Shown: positions 9,910 to 19,031 of the stretch, one piece after another | How the letters are laid out: the number at the start of each line of letters is the position of its first letter | Position numbering within the stretch: position 1 is the first letter of the stretch | From: Psychrobacter sp. JCM 18901 | GTDB taxonomy: Bacteria; Pseudomonadota; Gammaproteobacteria; Pseudomonadales; Moraxellaceae | Assembly: GCF_000586435.1 (NCBI RefSeq) | Contig: NZ_BAWH01000008.1 | Location: 1-64,000, forward strand | Length of the DNA: 64,000 nt | Reading direction: 5' to 3' | Notes under the pieces: model-generated | The model's input: the letters and a program-made list of their open reading frames with translations, nothing else | Databases searched by the model: none | What the model was told of the DNA's origin: nothing | Program-made: the position numbers and the translations under genes

Positions 9910-11091
9910 CTAGTCAATATAAACCACTTCTAGCGGTGGGAAACCATTGAACTCTACCGATGAGTACGAATTGGTATAAGCACCAGTAGTGAGCCAGTAG
10001 ATTTTATCACCAATCTCAAGCTCTTCTGGTAGCTGATAACCTGCTTCTTCATACATAATATCAGTTGAATCACAGGTTGGGCCTGCCAGTACTACTGTAC
10101 CTTCGCTGGTAGACGTCTCCATCTTAGGCGTATAGACAGGGTACTTGATAGCTTCACCTAGCGTCTCGATTAAGCCTTGGAATAGACCAACGTCGGTATA
10201 TACCCAACGAGTCAAATCGGTATCAGACTTACGAGAGATCAGTACCACATCACTGACCAAAACGCCTGAACCACCAACCAACGAACGACCCGGCTCTAAA
10301 ATAATCTCCGGCATGTCGTCATCATTATAGTCGTCAGTCAGATAGCTGGTAATCTCTTCCGCATAGACTTTGATAGGGTTGACTTCGCTGATGTAATTAG
10401 TCGGGAAGCCGCCGCCCAAATTAATCATTTGTAGCTTGATGCCTTCTTCGTTCTTCATCCAGTCAAACATATATTTAACTTTGGATAATGCATCATCCCA
10501 TGCAGCGACGTCTTTTTGCTGGCTACCGACGTGGAACGAGATACCATAAGGAACCAAGCCCAACTCACGTGCTTGAACCAGTAGGTCGATTGCCATATTA
10601 GGGTGGCAACCAAACTTACGTGATAATGGCCACTCTGCTGTCTCTGAGCCTTGAACCAAGATACGAACAAATATTTTAGAACCTGGAGCGTGTTTGGCAA
10701 TGTTTTTTAGATCCGCTTCTGAGTCAGTCGCATATAGATCGATGCCTTTCTCAAAAGCATATTTGACATGCTCAGCTTTTTTTGATGGTGTTGCCATATG
10801 AGATACGAGATGCTCAACGCCGCAACCAAGCACGCGATCAAGCTCATAGATAGAGGCGCAGTCAAAGTTTGAACCAAGGTTTGCCAATAGGTCGATTACT
10901 TCCACCGCAGGGCTAGCTTTCATTGCATAATGCAGTTTTGCATTAGGAAACAGGCTTACCATTTCATGGTATTTGGTTTCGATACGACTAAGGTCAACTA
11001 CTAAAAAAAGGCGTCTCGCGACCTTCAGCAGCTTGGTAAATTTCTGCCAGCTGGCAGGTTCAAAATATTGGTCAATTTTGATCATTGTCAT
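9910..11091 (-). CDS. speC: ornithine/lysine decarboxylase, fold III (local frame error)
   Basis: PLP-dependent decarboxylase of the alanine-racemase (fold III) group that makes putrescine from ornithine. The 393-residue length matches the Pseudomonas SpeC/ODC type. Visible: the PLP lysine in LHYAMKASP, SFHVGSQ, the glycine loop LGGGFP, EPGRSLVG, and the C-terminal active-site Cys in AGPTCDSTD, with TGAYTNSY. The frame is open throughout, but residues about 20-27 (KLLKVARRLF) are read in the wrong frame. A missing base near 11030-11033 and an extra T in 11003-11009 cancel; correction gives KAAEGRETPFLVVDLS, the usual family text. A lysine/ornithine dual specificity is possible. Confidence 0.88.
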   Translation of the reverse strand: MTMIKIDQYFEPASWQKFTKLLKVARRLFLVVDLSRIETKYHEMVSLFPNAKLHYAMKASPAVEVIDLLANLGSNFDCASIYELDRVLGCGVEHLVSHMATPSKKAEHVKYAFEKGIDLYATDSEADLKNIAKHAPGSKIFVRILVQGSETAEWPLSRKFGCHPNMAIDLLVQARELGLVPYGISFHVGSQQKDVAAWDDALSKVKYMFDWMKNEEGIKLQMINLGGGFPTNYISEVNPIKVYAEEITSYLTDDYNDDDMPEIILEPGRSLVGGSGVLVSDVVLISRKSDTDLTRWVYTDVGLFQGLIETLGEAIKYPVYTPKMETSTSEGTVVLAGPTCDSTDIMYEEAGYQLPEELEIGDKIYWLTTGAYTNSYSSVEFNGFPPLEVVYID

Positions 11092-11232
11092 AGTAGTAAA
11101 CCTTTTGTGGAAACTGTATCGGTTAGAAAAATTATCGCCAAACAGTGAATGCTAAATATTAACACCCACTGTAGACGTAACTATGTGAACGATAAAGACG
11201 AAATAAAAAAGATAAGAATAAAGAGTAGGGCT

Positions 11233-11787
11233 TTAAGAATTGACGGCTTGTGTCTGTTTTTCTGCTGATTGAGCTTCTTGCTTTTCGCGTATTTTAAGAA
11301 CTTTGCGAACTTTATCACGAGCACGAGTCTGTTTAAGACGAGACAAGTAGTCAACGAAGATTACGCCATTTAGGTGATCCATTTCATGCTGGATACAAAC
11401 AGCAAGCAGTCCTTCAACGACTTCGTCGATGACCTCACCGTTACCGTCTAACGCTTCAATACGGACTTTATTAGGACGCTCGACCTTGTCATAGACATCA
11501 GGTACAGATAAGCAGCCTTCTTCATACGGTTGCTTTTCTTCTACCAGTGGCGTGACTTTTGGATTGATAAAAACTCTAGGAGAGCTTTTGTCTTCAGACA
11601 AATCCATAACGATAAGCTGAATATGATGATCCACTTGACTGGCTGCAAGCCCAATGCCTTGAGCATCATACATCGTCTCGATCATGTCTGCGATTAAGGT
11701 TTTGATTTCAGCAGTCACTTCCTTGACAGGCTTGGCGATAGTACGCAAGCGAGGATCTGGGTAACTTAAGATAGGGAGTAGTGCCAT
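11233..11787 (-). CDS. def: peptide deformylase
   Basis: Fe2+-dependent hydrolase that removes the formyl group from nascent proteins. All three motifs are present: [17 protein letters not shown] (metal-binding Cys) and QHEMDHLNG (two metal His and the catalytic Glu). About 184 residues with a charged C-terminal tail ([19 protein letters not shown]), slightly longer than the E. coli enzyme. ATG 11787 is chosen over an upstream GTG at 11796 because GAGGTGA stands five bases before it. Intact; no fmt gene follows, unlike many bacteria. Confidence 0.95.
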   Translation of the reverse strand: MALLPILSYPDPRLRTIAKPVKEVTAEIKTLIADMIETMYDAQGIGLAASQVDHHIQLIVMDLSEDKSSPRVFINPKVTPLVEEKQPYEEGCLSVPDVYDKVERPNKVRIEALDGNGEVIDEVVEGLLAVCIQHEMDHLNGVIFVDYLSRLKQTRARDKVRKVLKIREKQEAQSAEKQTQAVNS

Positions 11788-11927
11788 AACGCTCACCTCA
11801 ATGATAGGGACAAAATAGGGTTGGTATTATAAGATAAATGGGGACAAAAGTAATGCTTATCAATACTTTCCTGTTCATATCAGGTTTTATAAGTCTGTAG
11901 AATAGAGAGGCTTATGTTTATTGATAC

Positions 11928-11952
11928 AAAAAAAACTCGCTTAGTGCGAGGC
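11928..11952 (-). terminator. terminator after GlsB-like gene
   Basis: Read on the minus strand, CTCGC-ACTAA-GCGAG followed by eight T: a short strong intrinsic terminator just downstream of the gene ending at 11994. Confidence 0.8.
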
Positions 11953-11993
11953 TTCTTTGATTGTTTTGTGTGACTGCTAACTATATGCGGTCA

Positions 11994-12248
11994 TTAGGCA
12001 CGGCGTTTGCTTACAATCATTTCATATAAGAACAGTAGGATAATTGCACCAATTACTGAGAATATAAGACCAGTGAAACCGCCATCAGCGTTAATACCAA
12101 TTAGGCCAGCTAGGAAACCACCTAGCATTGCACCAACGATACCCAATACGATAGTCATAATCCAACCCATAGGGTCGTTACCTGGTTTGATGGCACGTGC
12201 TAATAAACCTGCGACTAAACCTACAATAATCATCCAAATAAAGCTCAT
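11994..12248 (-). CDS. GlsB/YeaQ/YmgE family stress-associated membrane protein
   Basis: 84-residue very hydrophobic protein with the transglycosylase-associated/GlsB pattern: WMIIVGLVAGLLARAIKPG, DPMGWIMTIVLGIVGAMLGG and a third segment ending IILLFLYEMI. Glycine-zipper helices and the charged end SKRRA fit the inner-membrane family, often induced by envelope or general stress. Intact, monocistronic, with ribosome site AGGAGAA before ATG and its own terminator. Molecular function unknown. Confidence 0.9.
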   Translation of the reverse strand: MSFIWMIIVGLVAGLLARAIKPGNDPMGWIMTIVLGIVGAMLGGFLAGLIGINADGGFTGLIFSVIGAIILLFLYEMIVSKRRA

Positions 12249-12591
12249 GTTATTCTCCTAATATTATTAATATTTATAATGTGTTACAAGTTTTGATAAG
12301 CCTATTGTAAACACTCCCCGGACGCAAAAGTAAACATAAAATGTTACTACTGTAGGGGCTATGTGAGGAAAAAGTCCGATTTGCTATTGAGTAAGAGCAA
12401 TAAGTAAACGAAAGGTTACAAAGGTAGCAGTGGTGCTAACAGCGTTTATCAACGTGGTACTTGTAAGGCTGAATCCATATAATGAAGATATGTAAATATT
12501 AGAAATAAAAAAAACGCAGCCATCTATTAGATGAGCTGCGTTTGTATAGAGAAAAATAAGAAAAGCTATTTCTTGATTCTAGCTAAAAGCG
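12249..12591. other. intergenic between GlsB-like gene and mpl
   Basis: Contains the mpl terminator (12505-12545) and probably the promoter of the GlsB-like gene near 12250-12330. No open frame supported. Confidence 0.5.
12505..12545 (-). terminator. mpl terminator
   Basis: On the minus strand AACGCAGC...GCTGCGTT with an inner CATCT/AGATG pairing, followed by a run of T, 47 bases after the mpl stop. Confidence 0.85.
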
Positions 12592-14073
12592 TTAGCCATT
12601 ATGCAATGCGGTTAATAAACGCTGATGAATCCCTTCAAAACCGCCATTTGACATAACCACAATCGCATCACCTGCTTTTGCATGACCGCTGATATGCTCA
12701 ATGATAGCATCAATGCTTGATAGCACTTGTTGGTTGCCGATAGAGTCGCTAGTAGATTTAGCTTGTTCGATGACCTCTTTTAAGCCCCATTCCAGACCAG
12801 TAGGCTCGTACCATAACGTGTAGTCAGCAAGTGCCGCTGATTGAGCCAAGCTGTCTTGATGAATACCCATTTTCATGGTGTTACTACGCGGCTCAATGAT
12901 AGCCCAAATGCGTCTATCAGACAGCTTCTTTTTGGTACCATCCAATGTGGTCGTAATAGCCGTTGGATGATGGGCAAAATCATCAAAGACTAAGATATCA
13001 TTGACGTCGCCGATCAGCTCCATCCGACGCTTGATACCAGCGAAATCTGATAAAGCAGCACAAGCAGTCTCAACACTGACACCAACATCATAGGCCGCAG
13101 CCACAGCAACTAACGCGTTATTGACGTTATGGATGCCGCTCATTGACCAGTTTACGATAGCAGTTGCCTCTCCATTAGCGGCAAAATTAACTTTAAACTG
13201 GCTGCCGTCTTCTTGAATTAGCTCAGCTTGCCAATCGCTACTATCTTTCAGAGCACGCGCGTTTTCACTGGTATCAGCTAAAGTAGAGTCGATGACGGCA
13301 GTACGCCAGATAGGTGTCCAAACCCCTTTTGCTAGCGTATCTTCTAGACTAATGGTCGCGGCTGGCATGATGATTTTGCCAGTGCTTGGAATCATACGCA
13401 CCATATGGTGGAACTGAGTTTGTATCGCATTAAGATCTGCGAAGATATCTGCATGATCAAACTCAAGGTTATTCAAAATAGCAGTGCGTGGACGATAGTG
13501 AACGAACTTCGAACGCTTATCAAAGAAGGCAGAATCGTACTCATCTGCTTCAATCACAAAGTAACCAGATTTATCATCAGCGCTTTTATCAGCACCCAAA
13601 TAGCTGCTGTGGGCAAACACTTGCTGTAGCTGCTCGTCAGTCGTATCAACTAGTGGTACACCGCCAATTAAAAACCCTGCATCAATACCAGCATAATGTA
13701 ATATCCACGCAAGCATAGTCGTGGTTGTGGTCTTACCATGCGTACCTGCAACGGCGATTACGTGACGTGACTGTAATACTTGCTCAGATAAAAACTGCGG
13801 ACCTGAGGTATAGCGCAAGCCATTATCTAGCATGTACTCAATCACATCCATGCCACGCTTCATCGCGTTCCCAACGACGACTAAGTCTGGCGTTGGTTGC
13901 AAATGTTCTACCAGATAGCCTTCTTCGATAGTCACGCCAGCATTTTCGAGTTGAGTGGACATAGGAGGATAGACATTGGCATCTGAACCTGTGACCGTAT
14001 GCCCAAGCGCACGTGCTAGCAATGCCAGTGAGCCCATAAAAGTACCACAAATACCAAGGATATGAATATGCAT
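12592..14073 (-). CDS. mpl: UDP-MurNAc:tripeptide ligase Mpl
   Basis: Murein-recycling ligase that attaches L-Ala-gamma-D-Glu-mDAP to UDP-MurNAc in the cytoplasm, returning wall material to synthesis. 493 residues, intact. N-terminal nucleotide-sugar domain (MHIHILGICGTFMGSLALLA, the Mpl version of the MurC glycine loop), central ATP-binding motif VAGTHGKTTTTTMLAW, then EADEYDSAFFDKRSKF and the C-terminal domain with FDDFAHHPTAI and EPRSNTMKMG. TFMG in the first loop and the length separate it from MurC. Monocistronic, with a terminator downstream. Confidence 0.95.
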   Translation of the reverse strand: MHIHILGICGTFMGSLALLARALGHTVTGSDANVYPPMSTQLENAGVTIEEGYLVEHLQPTPDLVVVGNAMKRGMDVIEYMLDNGLRYTSGPQFLSEQVLQSRHVIAVAGTHGKTTTTTMLAWILHYAGIDAGFLIGGVPLVDTTDEQLQQVFAHSSYLGADKSADDKSGYFVIEADEYDSAFFDKRSKFVHYRPRTAILNNLEFDHADIFADLNAIQTQFHHMVRMIPSTGKIIMPAATISLEDTLAKGVWTPIWRTAVIDSTLADTSENARALKDSSDWQAELIQEDGSQFKVNFAANGEATAIVNWSMSGIHNVNNALVAVAAAYDVGVSVETACAALSDFAGIKRRMELIGDVNDILVFDDFAHHPTAITTTLDGTKKKLSDRRIWAIIEPRSNTMKMGIHQDSLAQSAALADYTLWYEPTGLEWGLKEVIEQAKSTSDSIGNQQVLSSIDAIIEHISGHAKAGDAIVVMSNGGFEGIHQRLLTALHNG

Positions 14074-14235
14074 AGACGTTCCGTACGCGCTTGAATGAAA
14101 AGAATAGAGAGCTGATAAAATAAAGTATGAGGTGCCTAGCTGTTATCAGTAAAAATAACCACTTTGATTAACAACGACCAATATATCAGCTTGGCAAACA
14201 AGCAATCATTGTAAAGTAAAGCCTGTTCGATGACC

Positions 14236-14264
14236 AATAAAAAAACGCCTAACAAGTAGGCGCT
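14236..14264 (-). terminator. terminator of NlpE-like gene
   Basis: Minus strand CGCCTA-CTTGT-TAGGCG followed by seven T, about 70 bases after the stop at 14336. Confidence 0.8.
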
Positions 14265-14335
14265 ATGTAGCTAATGTAATTTAGTCATTTTAGTATGCAG
14301 CGATACGCCAACTAACAGTCAGCATGATGACGCTT

Positions 14336-14974
14336 TTATTTTCGTGATAACGTATAGTCATCCTCTAAATTATCGTGCTCATCGATCCGTATCAAATGAT
14401 TGTCTTGGATATGATAGGTCTCGATATTTTTCCCTTCATAGACAATGGTGATTTTATCATTGTCTTGTCGGTAGATGCCCGATTCGAGTAGAGGTGTTTT
14501 TGGTTTTTCAGGATTATGATAATAACTTGATTTTAGTACGGAACCATCAGCGAATAGGTTCAATGTAACGTCGATACTATCGCAATCTGTACAAGAGACC
14601 ATGCCGCCATAATCGCCCATCAATGTCGCTTGCAGCATACTGCTTTTCGCTTCTGATCGCTCCATAGAGCTGTCTGCATAGGTATTTTTATTTGATTGAG
14701 CAGCAGCAATTAATGATTGCCCTTCCACCATTTCGCCTGTCTCATCATTATTCGCTAGCTCAGCACTCTCAATATTGTCATCTTGAAAAGATTGTGAAGC
14801 ACCCTGTGGTTCAGAGTTAGTAGTAGCGAACGTAGATACCATGTCTTTTTCGGTGTTAGATGAGGCACTATCACAGCCTACGAGTAGCACGCATAGTGAC
14901 GCTACAAGTAACGATGGACGCCACCGTTTTACGATAGCAAGCGTAGTAGAGCGAACGGGAGCAAAATATATCAT
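14336..14974 (-). CDS. NlpE-like copper-resistance/envelope-sensing lipoprotein
   Basis: Lipoprotein with a lipobox (CVLLVGC, lipidated Cys followed by Asp-Ser) and a long acidic Ser/Asn-rich linker. The C-terminal domain resembles the NlpE N-terminal domain: GDYGGMVSCTDCDSIDVTLNLFADGSV, where CxxC is the hallmark motif, then TPLLESGIYRQDNDKITIV. In E. coli NlpE signals envelope and copper stress to Cpx. Here only that one domain is present. Asp at +2 after Cys would hold the protein in the inner membrane by E. coli Lol rules. Start uncertain among ATGs 14974/14980 and an upstream frame to 15001. Confidence 0.75.
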   Translation of the reverse strand: MIYFAPVRSTTLAIVKRWRPSLLVASLCVLLVGCDSASSNTEKDMVSTFATTNSEPQGASQSFQDDNIESAELANNDETGEMVEGQSLIAAAQSNKNTYADSSMERSEAKSSMLQATLMGDYGGMVSCTDCDSIDVTLNLFADGSVLKSSYYHNPEKPKTPLLESGIYRQDNDKITIVYEGKNIETYHIQDNHLIRIDEHDNLEDDYTLSRK

Positions 14975-15001
14975 GGTCATACCAAAAACAGTTTTTAACA
15001 A

Positions 15002-15429
15002 GTATTTTTCAAGCTCATCTATACTATCGACAACGTAAAGCCATTGTCAAAGATAAGGATAATAAGGCATGGGCGCGTAGTAATAATATAAATTAAGAAC
15101 TTGACAGCATTATCTTATATTCAAAATACAGATAGCTTATGAGTAGAAAGCGACAAATATCTAATGCTTATCCGTTTATAAGGTAAGCTGACTAAAGATA
15201 TCAAAGGCTTGAAAATATCTCTGTGGGCTTTTTGTTGTTGGCCTTATATCTAAAAGGCATAAGTCGACATTAGCGATACCTGTTGGTAACGCTAATATGG
15301 TTTATAAGGGCGGGTTTATAAGGGCGGGTTAATAGTAGACAAAAAACAGACATCGTATCGAAGATAGCAATGTCTGTTTTAAAAGCAGAACTAGGAAAGA
15401 AACCTAACGTCTTATTGAGTCATAAGATA
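15002..15429. other. intergenic with dsbB terminator and a 14-base tandem repeat
   Basis: No gene. Two adjacent copies of TTTATAAGGGCGGG lie at 15301-15328. A hairpin ACAGACAT...ATGTCTGT with T run on the minus strand (15341-15380) terminates dsbB. Confidence 0.6.
15341..15380 (-). terminator. dsbB terminator
   Basis: Minus strand AACAGACAT, 16-base loop region, ATGTCTGTTTTTTG, 50 bases downstream of the dsbB stop. Confidence 0.75.
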
Positions 15430-15941
15430 CTACTTGGAAGATTTTACGATACGCATTAATATCAAGACATGTACGATCAGCAGCACACTAAATAGAATCA
15501 ACGACTGCTCAGGAATACTTAATCCCATAAGCATCCAATCAACAGAGGCGCATTCGCCAGATCCTGCAAATACTTCTTTGAATACTTGTAGGATAGGGAG
15601 GGTATCAAGCCAATAGTTCAGTCCTGGACCACAAGAAGGTACTTGGTCAGCAGGCAAGTGTTGCAGCCATACATGGCGTGCTGCTACTGCGGTTGCCCAG
15701 CCGATACCTAATAGCTACCAAGCCATAATAGTAGTCTTATCACTTTAGACTTAGGATTAAACAACGCTGATATCAGGGCAAAACCGCCCATGACGATCAA
15801 GCCAACACGCTGAAAAATACAGAGCGGGCAAGGTGAAAGCCCTAAATGACGCTGTAAATAAAACAGCGCAAAGCTCATGCCTATCACGGCCATTATCACC
15901 AAAAATACTTGCAGGTTACGGTAAGTGGTTAGCTGTCGCAT
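15430..15941 (-). CDS. dsbB: disulfide bond formation protein DsbB (frameshifted)
   Basis: Inner-membrane quinone reductase that reoxidises DsbA. About 170 residues when repaired, four membrane helices. First periplasmic loop carries the redox pair SPCPLCIFQR (CPLC); the second has Cys at VPSCGPGL and Cys at GSGECAS, about 26 residues apart as in the family. A base is missing near 15713; repair joins LLLWLG to LLGIGWATAVAARHVW. ATG 15941. It works with the DsbC-like isomerase class at 4.4-5.5 kb, though not linked to it. Confidence 0.9.
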
Positions 15942-16046
15942 TGTGCGGTTACTCTTATGGGTTTATCTATAATAGATGTGGGGTAGCAATCCAGATTAAA
16001 CAGTCAAAATTGCACAGTCAGGACTTAGTAATTAATAACTAGCAAC

Positions 16047-17628
16047 TTAGCGATACTGCTGTAAAAATTCCGCAAAGTCTTCTGTTTCAGACTGCTCAAT
16101 CTCAGCTTGCTGCAAGATAGATTTTTCTGCCAATACCTCGTATTTCGCTTGAGTGTTTGGACTAAGTGTCTGCTGTAGTAAAGACTCGCGATGCTGCTGA
16201 GCCAACGTAAATCCAAGCTGCCATAAGCTGCCTAAGCGTTTGCTGTCGGAATTTACTTGTGCAGAGATAGTCGACTCAGAGTGTCCTGCTTTGCCCTGCA
16301 TCAATGCTACGGCTGCGCGGTAATCGTTACCACCGTAATGAGCATCAAGCAGTGCAGCAAGCGGCTGCATACGCTTTAGATGCGCGAGCATCCAGCTTTC
16401 GAGTGACTGCTCTTGGCCATTATTGATAATGTGCAAATCATCACGGCGACCTTCATTGACCACACGTTCAAGATTAATAGCGAGCGTGTCTTCTTCTTCA
16501 GGTAGCAGGTCTGGTGAGTCACTAAACAGACAATACAGCGCCATTACTTCCAAGAAGCAAGCACTAGAGAGGCGAATACCTACGTCACTATATGGATCAA
16601 GATCGATAGCGCGGAACTCAACATAAGCGATACCGCGACGCTCAAGCGCTTCGGTTGGTGTTTCACGCTCATTGCGATTTGTTTAGGACGAATAGGGCTG
16701 TAGTACTCGTTTTCTATTTGTAGAATATGATTGTTAATTTGGATCGGGTTACCATCTTCGTCTTCTAAGCCAAGCTTAGCAAAGCTCTCGTGCGGCGTTT
16801 GAATGGCACGGCGTAGACCATCGACATACTCTGGCAGATAGTTGTAACGGATATCAAGCTGCTCTTGCACGCTATTTGTATAGCCAAGCTTGCCCATACG
16901 CAGGCTAGTCGCAGCAGGTTTGTAATAGGTCGAATCATTGAGCAATTCTAAATCGTGCTCACGCCCTGCCAAGAAACAAGGACATACGCTCGGACTGGCA
17001 CCCAGTAAATATAAAACAAGGCTGGTTAGACGTTTAAAGTTACGAATCAACCCTAAGTATTTCTCGTTTTTGAACTCTGTCAATGTCTGGTTTTGGGCAG
17101 TCGATGTTTGGGCTTGCCATGTCTCAAACAACGTATCACCAAAAGACAAGTTGTAATGTAGACCAGCAATCGTCTGCATGCGGCGACCATAGCGGATACC
17201 AAGGCCACTACGATATAGGGTTTTTAGCTTACCCGTATTAGAGCTACCATAATCAGCTAGTGGAATATCTTCATCTTTAGAAGACAACATACAAGGCATC
17301 GATAATGGCCACATCAGCTCACCTTCAGGTATGCCTGATAGACCAATACGTGCAATTGGCGCAGCATATTGAGGGTCTCTTTTGGTGAGGATTTTGGTTC
17401 AGTGATGAGCTCAAGCAGACTTTCTGAGTAATCGGTAGTAATAAAAGGATGGGTAAGTTTTGATCCAAGTTTGGCTGGATGCGGGGTCTGTGCCAAGAAA
17501 CCATCAGGCTTTACGCGCAGGCCCTCTTTTTCAATACCGCGGAGCATACCCGTTAAGTGTTGGCTATCAAACCAATTAGGGATCTCGAAATTAACAAAGC
17601 TACTCGCAAAATTACTCATAATAGTCAT
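16047..17628 (-). CDS. gshA: glutamate-cysteine ligase GshA (two frameshifts)
   Basis: ATP-dependent ligase making gamma-glutamylcysteine, the first step of glutathione synthesis. About 527 residues, close to the E. coli type (518). N-terminal [12 protein letters not shown] and [15 protein letters not shown], then PLSMPCML, the loop with [17 protein letters not shown], and [16 protein letters not shown]. Breaks: a missing base near 17330 (repair gives [14 protein letters not shown]) and a missing G near 16665 (repair gives [17 protein letters not shown]). Start at ATG 17628 or the in-frame ATG nine bases on. Monocistronic or read on towards dsbB, 105 bases away. Confidence 0.93.
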
Positions 17629-17854
17629 CTATTGTTATTTATTATGGCGGATCAAAACACGATAAGCGTTTGTCCATAAAATAGGTAAATGTTAGGTCAA
17701 TAATTCCGTCAGTTTAGCTCAAAGCTGTCTTGAAAACCACGGACAATTACAAATACGATAAGCTTTAGGCAAAGCGATTTGTGAGGATTTTGACCCTGTT
17801 TTTAATACAAATTCATCTCGAATATAGCGTTATTCTAGCCAGACAGTTTGATAA

Positions 17855-17888
17855 AAAAAGCATCTACCTGAGAGATAGATGCTTTGTT
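17855..17888 (-). terminator. erpA terminator
   Basis: Minus strand AAAGCATCTA...TAGATGCTTT followed by further T, about 90 bases after the erpA stop at 17973. Confidence 0.8.
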
Positions 17889-17972
17889 CATTATGCCTAC
17901 AAGCCATTTGACATAGTGTTCGCACACTATCGCATTATCTGAATAATCATAGCGCGACCGCGTCTATTTGGC

Positions 17973-18353
17973 TTATATAGAGAATGACGAACCGCAGCCG
18001 CACGTGGTCGTGGCATTTGGATTGGTCACCACAAAACGTGCCCCTTCCAGTCCTTCAGTATAGTCAACGGTCGAGCCTTGCAAGTATTGATAGCTTAGCG
18101 AATCGACGACTAACGTCACATCACCATTATCAAAATTGGCATCGTCTTCGTTTAGATCATTGGCAAAGTTAAACCCGTAAGAGAAACCAGAACAACCGCC
18201 ACCTGTCACATAGACACGTAACATAAGATCGCTATCGCCTTCTTCTTCGCGTAGACGGCGTACTTTTTGCGCCGCACTATCAGTTAGGCTTAATACGGTT
18301 GGGTCTACTGGTTGGCTTGAGCTTGGACTAAATTGGTTGGCTGATTCGTTCAT
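17973..18353 (-). CDS. erpA: iron-sulfur cluster insertion protein ErpA
   Basis: A-type carrier that hands Fe-S clusters to target enzymes, including those of isoprenoid synthesis. 126 residues from the chosen start: [17 protein letters not shown], then the cluster cysteines in [13 protein letters not shown] and [11 protein letters not shown]. Spacing is typical of the family. The ATG at 18353 is preferred to a longer frame to 18407 because GAGG stands before it and the extra 18 residues look untranslated. Intact and monocistronic. Confidence 0.92.
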   Translation of the reverse strand: MNESANQFSPSSSQPVDPTVLSLTDSAAQKVRRLREEEGDSDLMLRVYVTGGGCSGFSYGFNFANDLNEDDANFDNGDVTLVVDSLSYQYLQGSTVDYTEGLEGARFVVTNPNATTTCGCGSSFSI

Positions 18354-18407
18354 ATCTACCTCAGTTGCTAGGATCAAATGCGGTCGTCGTCCTGTTTGGG
18401 TTTGCAA

Positions 18408-19031
18408 TAGGGTACTTGCAAATAAAGATACGCACGGCGTTTGATTTAATTGGGTGCTGTCATTATGGCAAAGCTATTGGTGCATTATAAACTGTTTGTG
18501 CAATTTCAAAATAGTATTTGTGCCACTACAATATTTTATTGGCTCTATTGATGGTGGGTACTTATCTTTTAGCAGTATATCATAATGGGGGTGCTGATTC
18601 GTTTGTCAAGAGTGATGTAACTACTGAATTTTACTAATGAATAGCAGTGATCTAATTTTGATATTGTATTTTTTTCAAACAATTGCGTCAATGGGCTAAA
18701 CCAATAACCAGACTAAAAAAATAATAGCGTGTGACTAAATAGCGTATGACTATATAAAACACTACTTAATAATATTAGACAGTCTTAAAGCTTATTAGTC
18801 ATATTACGGTATTTTACGGCCATAACCTTTATAATAGTAACAACCATGTATGAGCTCAAGAGTCGCTTGTGCAACTTAAGGGATTTAGCGTAATAAATAC
18901 TTAGTTTTGAAATAGTTATTTAATTGTTTGCCTATGGGGCGAGCGTTTGAAATAATAGCCGCCAGTTGGCATACCCTATGTGTGTTTCTTATTGCCCTAT
19001 ATCTATATTATTGTTGAGATGAAGAAATTAT
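18408..19031. other. divergent promoter region, no gene seen
   Basis: About 620 AT-rich bases between erpA (left) and yheS (right). No open frame, tRNA or hairpin with T run is evident; likely holds promoters for both genes. Confidence 0.5.

Noticed and set aside
12330..12500. Possible small RNA or riboswitch upstream of the GlsB-like gene
   Set aside because: No convincing structure or known motif beyond the mpl terminator.
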